Shown here piece by piece: positions 1-5,032 of a DNA stretch of 5,060 nt. The translations under genes and the position numbers were made by a program. Under the pieces are notes generated by a model that searched no databases, was not told the origin of the DNA, and saw nothing but the letters and a program-made list of their open reading frames with translations. This DNA is from Nitrospinota bacterium (GTDB lineage Bacteria > Nitrospinota > Nitrospinia > Nitrospinales > VA-1): positions 1-5,060 of the forward strand of contig JADFGI010000242.1 in assembly GCA_022567815.1 (NCBI GenBank), given 5' to 3'. Positions within the stretch are counted from its first letter, which is position 1; every line of letters begins with the position of its first letter.

Positions 1-1332
1 GTAGGAATAAAAATAGCCGACGCTGGAAAAGTTTTGGTATTTTTCATCTTTCTTAAATCTTGCCACTTGATGTGGCTGAACGGCATAGTTATCCATCGCG
101 CCCGCATAAAATTCCATTTCCTGAGTCAAGGCGTCAGGAACGATGCGCATCACATATTCCTCATATTCTGGAGGAGATTCCCAATAGTCCTTGTTGCCAA
201 CCAGACGGATCAATTCATCGGACTGCCATTCTTTAAACACAAATGGACCCGTTCCCACCGGATGCCGGTTGAACCGGGCATCTCGCATGCTAAAGGATTC
301 GCTGGCCACGCCTTTTTCCTCGGCTTGGTTTTTCAATGCCCTGTCATTCAGCAGATGCTCAGGTAAAATTCCCATGAACCACGAATTGATGGCTGGTGAA
401 AACAACCGTTTGTACACGATCTTTATTTTATGCGATCCAAGAGGCTCAACGGATTTTATGGGCTCATAGTCGGACGTCCGCGGAGAGGCGTTGCGCGGGT
501 TCATTATCGCCTGATAGGTAAACAACACGTCCCCGGAATCGAATTCATGCCCGTCATGGAATCGAACGCCCTTTCTAAGATTAAACACGATAATGGGATT
601 GTGTTCGGTCAGGGGAAGAATCTCCTGATAATGCAGAGCCAAATTTTTCTGTTCGGAGGCTTCGCCCGCATGTATATATTGCGCGTAAGGAAAGGATTGA
701 AAAAATTCCGCGCCCAGCAATTCTCTCACAGGCTTAAAGAAATCCTGGTCAATGCGGTGCAGGGTAAACTTGATTCGATCCGGCTGTTGAAAACTATAAT
801 CCACTTTCCGGGTTTTCGGTCGGCCTTTTTCCATGAGAGGACGCCCTTCCCCATCCAGAATCGGGACCGGAATTTGGCCTTTCATCCTTTTTCCGGCAAC
901 CACCTCAACCGACCGAAGATTTTTGGTCCAGGCAATATTGGATTCCAAGGCTGTCTGAATCCACTTTCCAAAATCATGGGGGTTTGAGGGGATGCTTTTT
1001 GGCAGGCTTCTTGATTTAGCATATAAGGGGATCACCAGATAGGCTTCTTCATATTGAATCCAGGAGGAAGCCAGACGGGGCCGGTATTCCAGTTGATCGT
1101 CCAGGTCGATCAAACCGTCGAACACCAGGTCATTGATGGAACTGCTGGTAGTATCGGCGCTTAGAATAGGATTCAGGATTTCCGCATCCGCCGCGGACCC
1201 GTGGATATATTTGACTAATCGGTGCGGATTGCCCACAGCCTGCTTATCATAGGTGGGAACCCAAAAAAATGATTGCGCCAGGAAAATGATCAATCCCAGA
1301 GGCAGGTATATTAAAATCCGTTTGGTATTCAT
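1..1332 (-). CDS. Family 5 extracellular solute-binding protein (oligopeptide/dipeptide type), C-terminus beyond the window
   Basis: I read the minus strand from ATG at 1332 and it stays open for 444 codons to base 1, so the C-terminal part lies outside the window. Seen: a basic start (MNTKR) and hydrophobic segment at residues 6-25 with no lipobox cysteine, suggesting a signal anchor or cleaved signal. Family hallmarks are LVFDGLIDLDD (69-79), RPRLASSW (84-91), FNLRKGVRFHDG (250-261) with the following GDVLFTYQAIMNP, and HPVGTGPFVFKEW (357-369). Known for the family (SBP_bac_5, OppA/DppA-like): captures peptides, nickel chelates or sugars outside the inner membrane for an ABC importer. Odd: about 150 residues (roughly 93-245) separate the RPRLASSW and LRKGVRFHDG motifs, which usually lie 10-20 residues apart. 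No good SD precedes the ATG; the start is chosen because it gives the hydrophobic N-terminus. No permease or ATPase gene is visible, so the substrate is unknown. Confidence 0.88.
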   Translation of the reverse strand, partial: MNTKRILIYLPLGLIIFLAQSFFWVPTYDKQAVGNPHRLVKYIHGSAADAEILNPILSADTTSSSINDLVFDGLIDLDDQLEYRPRLASSWIQYEEAYLVIPLYAKSRSLPKSIPSNPHDFGKWIQTALESNIAWTKNLRSVEVVAGKRMKGQIPVPILDGEGRPLMEKGRPKTRKVDYSFQQPDRIKFTLHRIDQDFFKPVRELLGAEFFQSFPYAQYIHAGEASEQKNLALHYQEILPLTEHNPIIVFNLRKGVRFHDGHEFDSGDVLFTYQAIMNPRNASPRTSDYEPIKSVEPLGSHKIKIVYKRLFSPAINSWFMGILPEHLLNDRALKNQAEEKGVASESFSMRDARFNRHPVGTGPFVFKEWQSDELIRLVGNKDYWESPPEYEEYVMRIVPDALTQEMEFYAGAMDNYAVQPHQVARFKKDEKYQNFSSVGYFYSY

Positions 1333-1419
1333 TCTGGGATAATCATAACAAAATAAATCAGCCAAATAACAACAAATCCGTAATCAGGCCTCTCCTGCTA
1401 TCCCATTGAAAATAAAACC

Positions 1420-1448
1420 TATACATCAACCTTCACCTTCTGTATAAT
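1420..1448 (+). promoter_or_regulatory. Candidate upstream sigma70 promoter for the ferredoxin gene
   Basis: TATACA (1420-1425) lies 17 bases before a perfect TATAAT (1443-1448). The -35 matches four of six consensus bases. It would start transcription near 1455, giving a leader of about 240 bases. It could act in tandem with the promoter at 1488-1516. The AT-rich setting makes chance matches fairly likely. Confidence 0.3.
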
Positions 1449-1487
1449 AAGATTTAAGGAAGCAGGCCAGGATAATTCAAAAATTTC

Positions 1488-1516
1488 TTGACTTGTTTAT
1501 TATTTGTCGCTATAGC
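1488..1516 (+). promoter_or_regulatory. Probable sigma70 promoter for the ferredoxin gene
   Basis: TTGACT (1488-1493, five of six consensus bases) and TATAGC (1511-1516, four of six) are separated by exactly 17 bases. Transcription would begin near 1523, directly on a 16-bp palindrome, leaving a 5' leader of about 170 bases before the ferredoxin ATG. A weaker alternative is TTTACA (1601-1606) with TTAAGG 17 bases later. Confidence 0.5.
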
Positions 1517-1523
1517 TTAAACT

Positions 1524-1539
1524 TCATCGATATCGATGA
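1524..1539. promoter_or_regulatory. 16-bp perfect palindrome at predicted start site (operator candidate)
   Basis: TCATCGATATCGATGA reads identically on both strands. It begins about 8 bases after the -10 box of the 1488-1516 promoter, so a dimeric repressor bound here would block RNA polymerase. No regulator gene is visible and I cannot assign a family. This is inference from symmetry and position. Confidence 0.4.
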
Positions 1540-1694
1540 TCGGAGTTCCCTGATATTTTCACAGAGAATTCAGTTTATTCCCGATTTTTGATTAAAAAAG
1601 TTTACATCCTGATAAGGTTTTAGTTAAGGTTTTTTACCATTTTCTGAAAAAATAATTTTAGAGATAAAAATTTAGATATAAAGGAATAAGGAAC

Positions 1695-2021
1695 ATGTCA
1701 ACACTAATCACTGATGAATGCATCAACTGCGGCGTATGTGAACCCGAATGCCCCAATGAAGCTATTAGCGAAGGGGAGGATTTTTACGAAATTGACGCTG
1801 ACCTGTGTACTGAGTGCGTTGGCTTTCACGGAGAAGAAGCCTGTCAGGAAGTTTGCCCGGTGGATTGCTGTATCCCTGATGAGGATAACAAAGAAACTGA
1901 AGGGGATTTGTTGGAAAAAGCCGTCAAGATACATCCGGATGATTCATTTCCCGGCTTGGAGGAACTGACCAACGAAACTTCTCTGTTCAGAAATCCAGAG
2001 CGCAAAAACGCAAACCTGTAA
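1695..2021 (+). CDS. 2[4Fe-4S] ferredoxin, alvin/YfhL type, with acidic C-terminal extension
   Basis: A 108-residue small electron carrier, expected in the cytoplasm. Seen: first cluster motif CINCGVCEPECP (Cys 9, 12, 15, 19) and second motif with Cys 38, 41, 50 and 54, in which eight residues (VGFHGEEA) separate the second and third cysteines. That enlarged loop, plus a further cysteine after CPVD (Cys 58; Cys 59 is extra), is the signature of the Allochromatium vinosum (alvin)/YfhL type, known for two clusters of very different and low potentials. The fold ends near residue 62; residues 63-108 form an acidic, lysine-containing tail. Family members are usually about 80-95 residues. An AAGGAA-type SD lies 5-10 bases before the ATG. 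The gene is monocistronic: a long leader precedes it and a terminator follows. The redox partner cannot be deduced, because no neighbour is a redox enzyme. Confidence 0.93.
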   Translation: MSTLITDECINCGVCEPECPNEAISEGEDFYEIDADLCTECVGFHGEEACQEVCPVDCCIPDEDNKETEGDLLEKAVKIHPDDSFPGLEELTNETSLFRNPERKNANL

Positions 2022-2033
2022 TTCGATTTAGTG

Positions 2034-2080
2034 GCGGCTTGTATGGAAAATCAATAGTCCATGGAAGCCGCTTTTTATTT
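2034..2080 (+). terminator. Rho-independent terminator of the ferredoxin gene
   Basis: The arm GCGGCTT-gt-ATGG (2034-2046) pairs with CCAT-gg-AAGCCGC (2059-2071), with a two-base internal mismatch. A run of five T and then ATTTTTAT follows from 2072. It begins 13 bases after the ferredoxin stop codon. Confidence 0.85.
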
Positions 2081-2158
2081 TTATAGTACCGGGAGGTTGT
2101 CGCCTGCGTTTCTCCCCTTGAAATTAGGGGCGCCTCGAAAAATTCAACTTGGCTAATT

Positions 2159-2168
2159 GTGGGACTAT
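2159..2168 (+). repeat. Isolated GTGGGACTAT motif, plus orientation
   Basis: This 10-mer is identical to the minus-strand copy at 2547-2556 and related to those at 2450-2470. It lies upstream of the tRNA, on the opposite side and in opposite orientation to the others. An exact 10-base match of this kind has roughly a 1% chance in 5 kb, so it is suggestive only. Confidence 0.3.
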
Positions 2169-2241
2169 TCTCTTTTTATGACTCGAGAGGCTCGCCAAGC
2201 CCTGACCTTTTCATTTAAAAGCAATTTTAAGAGAGAGTTAC

Positions 2242-2269
2242 TTGACAAAAGTCAGGGTATCGTTATACC
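2242..2269 (+). promoter_or_regulatory. Sigma70 promoter of the tRNA-fMet gene
   Basis: A perfect TTGACA (2242-2247) is followed after 16 bases by TATACC (2264-2269). Transcription would start near 2276, giving about 40 bases of 5' leader to be trimmed by RNase P. The -10 box sits in an inverted repeat, GGGTAT-cgtt-ATACCC (2255-2270), which may be chance or an operator. No SD or open frame follows, which fits a stable-RNA unit. Confidence 0.6.
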
Positions 2270-2316
2270 CTTGTACCAGTTTTCCCATAACTGATTGTTT
2301 TTTCAGACAGAAATAC

Positions 2317-2393
<77 letters not shown>

Positions 2394-2401
2394 AATAAAA
2401 G

Positions 2402-2440
2402 AAGCACTTACGAGAAATCTCTCGTAGGTGCTTTTTTATT
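2402..2440. terminator. Strong rho-independent terminator after tRNA-fMet, likely bidirectional
   Basis: The 14-base arm AAGCACTTACGAGA (2402-2415) pairs with TCTCGTAGGTGCTT (2420-2433) across the loop AATC, with one G:U pair. TTTTATT follows on the plus strand. On the minus strand the hairpin is followed by CTTTTATTT, so it can also stop transcription from the DUF932 gene. Confidence 0.9.
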
Positions 2441-2449
2441 ACACGCCTC

Positions 2450-2470
2450 ATAGGGCCACAATAGGACCAC
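2450..2470 (-). repeat. Pair of GTGGNNCTAT repeats, 11-bp period (candidate integrase arm-type sites)
   Basis: On the minus strand, GTGGTCCTAT (2470-2461) is followed after one base by GTGGCCCTAT (2459-2450). The copies differ at one position and repeat every 11 bases, one helical turn. They begin 10 bases past the tRNA terminator. Short phased direct repeats beside a tRNA are typical of tyrosine-integrase arm sites in integrated elements; that function is inference. Confidence 0.4.
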
Positions 2471-2484
2471 ATTTTACGAGTTTT

Positions 2485-2544
2485 TCAGGTTTCTTCTATT
2501 TGAAGTTTGATGGGTAGGCCGTGCAGGTATTCGCTCCAGCCCCA
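2485..2544 (-). other. Short open frame between stops, possible gene relic; rest of 2441-2652 holds no gene
   Basis: On the minus strand a 19-codon stretch (WGWSEYLHGLPIKLQIEET) lies between an in-frame TAG and a TGA. The same frame is also open before the TAG and reads ...NPKNQQVVLQTVGL. It looks protein-like in composition and could be the decayed tail of a larger gene, but I recognise no family and it has no start codon. The rest of 2441-2652 shows only the repeat pairs described separately. Confidence 0.15.
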
Positions 2545-2556
2545 CTATAGTCCCAC
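2536..2556 (-). repeat. Second pair of GTGGNNCT repeats, 11-bp period
   Basis: On the minus strand, GTGGGACTAT (2556-2547) is followed after one base by the weaker GTGGGGCTGG (2545-2536). The spacing and orientation match the pair at 2450-2470, and the two pairs lie 86 bases apart. Both sit between the tRNA terminator and the 3' end of the DUF932 gene. Confidence 0.35.
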
Positions 2557-2652
2557 TGTTTGCAGAACTACCTGCTGATTTTTGGGGTTTGCTGGTGAAC
2601 CAGGGAGGGTCACTTTTGGACATAGTGACGGAGCCATCTTCATTATCCTTTA

Positions 2653-3546
2653 TTACAACTCCAGAGCCAGTTCGAAAGCCCTTTTCTTGATTTTTGCATT
2701 GGGTCCGAACCAAGCCAGCCGTAAACGCGAATCCTGATTACTGCCAAGACGATGGTCGATCGTGTAGATCACAGCATTCAGCAAACCCCAGGCGGTCATG
2801 TTAGCGGGTTCCAGATTCTGCCCCGGAGCCTTTTTAATCGCCTCAATTCCTATCCTGGTTTTTTGGTCTGCCAGTTCATTAATCTCTTTGGTTCCAATAG
2901 AAGATAACTCATTGGCCATATCCGGCTGGAAAACATTGAACATATACCGGTTGGCAATCTGGTCATCCACTTTTTTATTTGCCAAGCGCTCAGCATCAGA
3001 GCCGAAAGCTGAAATCGCTTCCCGTCCAAGACCGACGGCCTCTTTGGTTTTTCTAATCATGCCTTCTTCAAACTTGTTAGGCTTCATAGATACAAAGGGA
3101 AATTTCTTATTAAAAGATCTTCGGCAGACGTTCTTGAAGGAGATTCTCGCCTTAGAGATTATCTGGAGAGTGTTACTGCCAGCCGACCGCACTGCAATGA
3201 AATGAGCTTCAATTCTATCCCTGTTTTCGTCCCGGGAAGCCAGCAGTAAATAACCTTTCACCCTGTCAGCTTCCTTCAAGATGAATTCTTGCTTCAAGGA
3301 GGCCAACGCCCAGACGATTCTTCCATTATCCAGAACCCCAATGGTTTCCAAAAGTGCATCCCCATGCTCCATAAAGGATCTGAAGAATTGGAACATCTCT
3401 TGATTTGCAAATGATTTAGGCAGTCCCGATGGAACTCTGGAAACCTCAAAATCGAGTTTTAACTTGTACACCAACTCGCGGGGAGACAGGTTCGCGCTGA
3501 CATCCACGCCAAGCCCGTTCCAAGGTTTTTCGTTCATCCACTCCAT
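2653..3546 (-). CDS. DUF932 family (phage/plasmid-like) protein, divergent and internally shortened
   Basis: A 297-residue protein. Seen: N-terminal PWNGLG (8-13, family PWxGLG) and a segment reading QEMFQFF..LLETIGVLDNGRIVWALA. Then come DRVKGYLLLAS, VRSAGSNTL where the family usually has VRVVCNNTL, and a helical region (EEGMIRKTKEAV...AERLANKKV). The C-terminal block is TAWGLLNAVIYTIDHRLG...AWFG..AKIKKRAFELALEL. These match my recollection of DUF932 (TIGR03299-like) proteins in order. Their biochemical role is not established; they are carried mainly by phages, plasmids and integrative elements. Odd: the stretch after EVSRVPS that normally carries the LGVVGxxY motif is missing, about 30-40 residues, and the cysteine of VCNNT is lost. 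The frame is nevertheless intact. The ATG at 3546 follows AAAGGCG at a good distance; the next ATG three codons on lies too close to its SD. It stands alone next to a tRNA, suggesting element cargo or a remnant. Confidence 0.82.
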   Translation of the reverse strand: MEWMNEKPWNGLGVDVSANLSPRELVYKLKLDFEVSRVPSGLPKSFANQEMFQFFRSFMEHGDALLETIGVLDNGRIVWALASLKQEFILKEADRVKGYLLLASRDENRDRIEAHFIAVRSAGSNTLQIISKARISFKNVCRRSFNKKFPFVSMKPNKFEEGMIRKTKEAVGLGREAISAFGSDAERLANKKVDDQIANRYMFNVFQPDMANELSSIGTKEINELADQKTRIGIEAIKKAPGQNLEPANMTAWGLLNAVIYTIDHRLGSNQDSRLRLAWFGPNAKIKKRAFELALEL

Positions 3547-3593
3547 CGGTTCGCCTTTGCAAACGGTGCCTGATTCCCGGAAAATTAGAAGAA

Positions 3594-3624
3594 ATTATAC
3601 CCCCATTTCCCTTAGAAAGTTCAA
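3594..3624 (-). promoter_or_regulatory. Candidate promoter of the DUF932 gene
   Basis: On the minus strand a perfect TATAAT (3599-3594) is preceded by TTGAAC (3624-3619) with a 19-base spacer, slightly long. Transcription would start near 3587, about 40 bases before the ATG at 3546. The -35 box overlaps one of two 9-bp direct repeats that may be regulator half-sites. Confidence 0.45.
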
Positions 3625-3650
3625 CCTTTCGGTAATAGCGAAAAGTTCAA
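3616..3650. repeat. Two 9-bp direct repeats AAAGTTCAA over the DUF932 promoter
   Basis: AAAGTTCAA occurs at 3616-3624 and 3642-3650, 26 bases start to start, about two and a half helical turns. The first copy covers the -35 box and is also flanked by GAAAG/CTTTC arms. This may be a repressor site of the mobile element; it is inference from arrangement. Confidence 0.3.
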
Positions 3651-3868
3651 GACAAATCCCCCAGCGACCCGAAGGCCCCTGAGAGTGGTTGTGGGGTTAG
3701 AGGTGGTCCTGGTTTATTGGACAGGTTTTTGGCCATGGCCAATCCCAAGGTCATTTTACCCACACCGCTGTTATCAAAAAGGCCAATTAAAGCGGATCCT
3801 TTCCCAATGCGTGCAAAATATCGGCGAGGATATTTTTTCTGCCGAAAAAATTTTTCCAGGCCTGGAGA
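3647..3868 (-). pseudogene. Decayed open frame with a P-loop-like segment (tentative)
   Basis: The minus-strand frame from 3868 to a TGA at 3647-3649 is open for 73 codons but has no early start codon. At 3731-3787 it reads IGLFDNSGVGKMTLGLAMA, preceded by IGKGSAL. That resembles a Walker A strand-loop-helix, either of ParA-like ATPases (xLFNNKGGVGKTTLAxNLA) or of rotary/FliI-like ATPases (GKGQRIGLFAGSGVGK). The sequence after it (SNKPGPPLTPQPL...) matches neither. A second minus frame just upstream, around 3790-3895, reads FNLQAWKNFFGRKNILADILHALGK and stops at the P-loop region, which would fit a frameshift. It could equally be chance: a 73-codon open frame among six frames is not rare. Confidence 0.2.
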
Positions 3869-3915
3869 TTAAATTTAAAAGGATGGTGTTCTAAGAAAGA
3901 AACCTGGCAAAATAA

Positions 3916-4015
3916 CAAGCCAGAGTGCGAGGGGGTTTAGGCCCCACCACCATACCCCAAGGTCGGCAGGGATTGTCAGAGACGCACTCTGGCTTGATGG
4001 GAAGATTGCCTTCCC
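3916..4015. other. 14-bp inverted repeat around a structured interior, then terminator-like hairpin (candidate RNA or mobile-element end)
   Basis: CAAGCCAGAGTGCG (3916-3929) and its exact reverse complement (3983-3996) enclose 53 bases. The interior is rich in G and C runs and can form GGGG-tttagg-CCCC (3932-3945). Three bases later GGGAAG-attgc-CTTCCC (3999-4015) forms a second hairpin followed by TTTATT. On the minus strand the 14-bp stem is followed by TTATTTT. The layout suits a small structured RNA ending in a terminator on either strand, a folded recombination site, or a miniature repeat element. I do not recognise a known RNA family. The flanks 3869-3915 and 4016-4196 hold no convincing gene up to the SD at 4185-4192. 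Confidence 0.4.
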
Positions 4016-4196
4016 TTTATTGCATACATAAATCTGTCGCTTACTTCCTTATCTGTCAATAGGGGGAGCGTAAGTATTTTCTGTCAGAGGGATTTAGCGG
4101 GCTGAATTTTGTTTTGCGGAGCGCCTAATTGTTCTATCCTTATATACGAGGGGTGCTGGATTTTTTATGCGTGGTTTAAATCTCAGGAGGTGAGAT

Positions 4197-4316
4197 ATGA
4201 GTAAAGGGTCCAAAGTGGTTCTGATTCTGGTCCTGGCACTGGTGGTGGTTTTGTTCGTGATGCTTTTCATGGGGCTGGGTGATAATCCGGTGGTCGCTCC
4301 CCGTGCTCCGCTCTAA
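4197..4316 (+). CDS. 39-residue single-span membrane peptide, function unknown
   Basis: ATG at 4197 is preceded by a strong SD, AGGAGGTG, five bases away. The product begins MSKGSK, continues with a hydrophobic span at residues 7-27 (VVLILVLALVVVLFVMLFMGL), and ends with the short tail GDNPVVAPRAPL. The positive N-terminus suggests an N-in, C-out inner-membrane orientation. There is no lipobox and no clear signal-peptidase site. The next gene starts 15 bases after the stop with its own SD, so the two are probably co-transcribed. A possible -10 element TATATA is at 4141-4146, but no good -35 is seen. I do not recognise the family; role could be anchoring, regulating a membrane complex, or a toxin-like peptide, and nothing distinguishes these. 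Confidence 0.75.
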   Translation: MSKGSKVVLILVLALVVVLFVMLFMGLGDNPVVAPRAPL

Positions 4317-4331
4317 ATAACGGGAGGACCC

Positions 4332-4613
4332 ATGCCAGAGTTTCGAGTTGAGAAAACCAGCTTACGCGGCTCTCCTGAAAAACCATGCGATGAAGTGGTT
4401 TTGAAGGAAACGCAGGAGATGACCGGCGAGGGCTCCGGCAAGCTCCGTGAGGTTTGGGTGATCAACATGGATTCGCTGGATGAATTGATCACCTTTCGGG
4501 ACAAGTATGGTGAATTGATCCTCGACCATGATCCTTCCTTTCCTCAAATCCCGGACTCCATAGAAATATACGATGACTGGCGGGAAACGAAACGTGAGCC
4601 AACCGGCCCGTAA
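4332..4613 (+). CDS. Acidic 93-residue soluble protein, function unknown
   Basis: ATG at 4332 follows GGGAGG with four bases between. The product has no signal peptide or membrane span and is rich in Glu and Asp. The first half (MPEFRVEKTSLRG...EEVVL-like acidic segment to about residue 35) seems extended. The second half reads REVWVINMDSLDELITF and then KYGELILDHDPSFP, followed by the ending IEIYDDWRE. That alternation of strand, helix and strand suggests a small alpha/beta fold. The closing hydrophobic-acidic motif IEIYDDxRE resembles ends I have seen in small uncharacterised bacterial proteins, but I cannot name a family. It is the second gene of a pair with the membrane peptide just upstream. 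The convergent lipoprotein gene ends 38 bases beyond its stop, and no terminator is evident between them. Confidence 0.8.
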   Translation: MPEFRVEKTSLRGSPEKPCDEVVLKETQEMTGEGSGKLREVWVINMDSLDELITFRDKYGELILDHDPSFPQIPDSIEIYDDWRETKREPTGP

Positions 4614-4651
4614 ATGCAACGGGCTCTCTTCAGAAATTTTCCTCCATATTT

Positions 4652-4807
4652 TTAATACCCACCTGAGGAACCGCCACTCCTTTTATCGTAGCCCGATTTT
4701 GATTTCTCATAAGATGATGAATCGGCATTCTGTGTGCTGGAACAACCGATCAATACCAGAGGCGCGAGGAAAGCCATCAGGATCGCAAACATCATCAGCT
4801 TTTTCAT
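4652..4807 (-). CDS. Small lipoprotein, 51 residues
   Basis: The product starts MKKLMMFAILMAFLAPLVLIGCSS, a textbook type II signal peptide: basic start, hydrophobic core and lipobox LIGC with the lipidated cysteine at residue 22. The mature part is only 30 residues, of low complexity and rich in Ser, Gly, Lys and Tyr, ending GGSSGGY. Ser follows the cysteine, so retention by an inner-membrane Asp signal is not expected and outer-membrane sorting is more likely. The frame extends upstream to an ATG at 4909, but I choose 4807 because the lipoprotein signal starts there and AAAAGGG lies seven bases before it. It converges with the 93-residue gene. Function is unknown; tiny lipoproteins of this sort may be envelope-stress factors or entericidin-like, but the sequence does not show this. 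Confidence 0.83.
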   Translation of the reverse strand: MKKLMMFAILMAFLAPLVLIGCSSTQNADSSSYEKSKSGYDKRSGGSSGGY

Positions 4808-4810
4808 TTT

Positions 4811-4826
4811 GAATCCCTTTTGATTC
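4811..4826 (-). promoter_or_regulatory. SD-enclosing hairpin in front of the lipoprotein gene
   Basis: On the minus strand GAATC-aaaagg-GATTC (4826-4811) forms a 5-bp stem whose six-base loop holds most of the SD AAAAGGG. Just upstream the near-palindrome CCCAC-tg-GTGGG lies at 4826-4837. The stem is short and mostly A:T, so any effect on translation would be modest. Confidence 0.3.
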
Positions 4827-4844
4827 CCACCAGTGGGTTTCATA

Positions 4845-4877
4845 CCCCGCCCCGCAACGCGGGGAGGAGATGCGGGG
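4845..4877. repeat. Nested CCCCGC/GCGGGG repeats in the lipoprotein leader
   Basis: CCCCGC occurs at 4845-4850 and 4850-4855 and its complement GCGGGG at 4859-4864 and 4872-4877. The inner pair makes a 6-bp stem with loop AAC. It sits about 45 bases upstream of the lipoprotein ATG, in much more GC-rich DNA than its surroundings. It may be a leader structure, an attenuator, or a fragment of a repetitive extragenic element. Confidence 0.45.
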
Positions 4878-4964
4878 CAGACTTCTCCGCAGAGAGGGAA
4901 CTTGCTCACGAGCCCCGGAGAATTTATAGATTAAAGGGAAACTAATAATTCCTCAAAATCCATC

Positions 4965-5032
4965 GCACGTTAATATTTGATCCAGCGCTACGCTGGTTGC
5001 ACGTTAATATTGGGTCCAGCGTCACGCTGGCC
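4965..5032. repeat. Two tandem 34-bp repeats with invariant stem and variable loop
   Basis: Units 4965-4998 and 4999-5032 abut without a gap and agree at 28 of 34 positions. Each begins GCACGTTAATATT and contains CCAGCG-nnn-CGCTGG, a 6-bp stem with loop CTA in the first and TCA in the second. The next bases, GCCG-ctta-CGGC (5030-5041), form a further short hairpin. The array may continue past the window. No open frame crosses it convincingly. It resembles extragenic palindromic repeat clusters rather than CRISPR, since there are no unique spacers. Confidence 0.7.

Noticed and set aside
34..987. Plus-strand open frames of 92-185 codons
   Set aside because: They oppose a 444-codon minus frame with clear solute-binding protein motifs, and their translations show no family signature.
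1704..1968. Other open frames within the ferredoxin gene on both strands
   Set aside because: The ferredoxin frame has all eight cluster cysteines in correct spacing and a good SD; the others are shadows.
2474..2713. 79-codon minus frame overlapping the end of the DUF932 gene
   Set aside because: It begins inside the DUF932 coding region in another frame, has no SD seen, and its composition (Ser/Pro/Lys rich) resembles no protein I know.
2798..3682. Plus-strand open frames of 72-135 codons opposite DUF932
   Set aside because: They lie antisense to the recognisable DUF932 frame and lack supported starts.
3685..3894. 69-codon plus frame beginning MVVGLEVV
   Set aside because: No SD, no recognisable domain; the opposite strand holds the more protein-like P-loop frame, itself doubtful.
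3930..3982. Integron attC site
   Set aside because: The outer stem is long and symmetric, but the GTTRRRY core boxes and an integrase are not seen.
4808..4909. N-terminal extension of the lipoprotein to the ATG at 4909
   Set aside because: It would bury the signal peptide 34 residues in; the internal ATG at 4807 has its own SD and a standard lipoprotein signal.
4965..5032. CRISPR array
   Set aside because: The two units abut directly with no unique spacers, and no cas gene is present.
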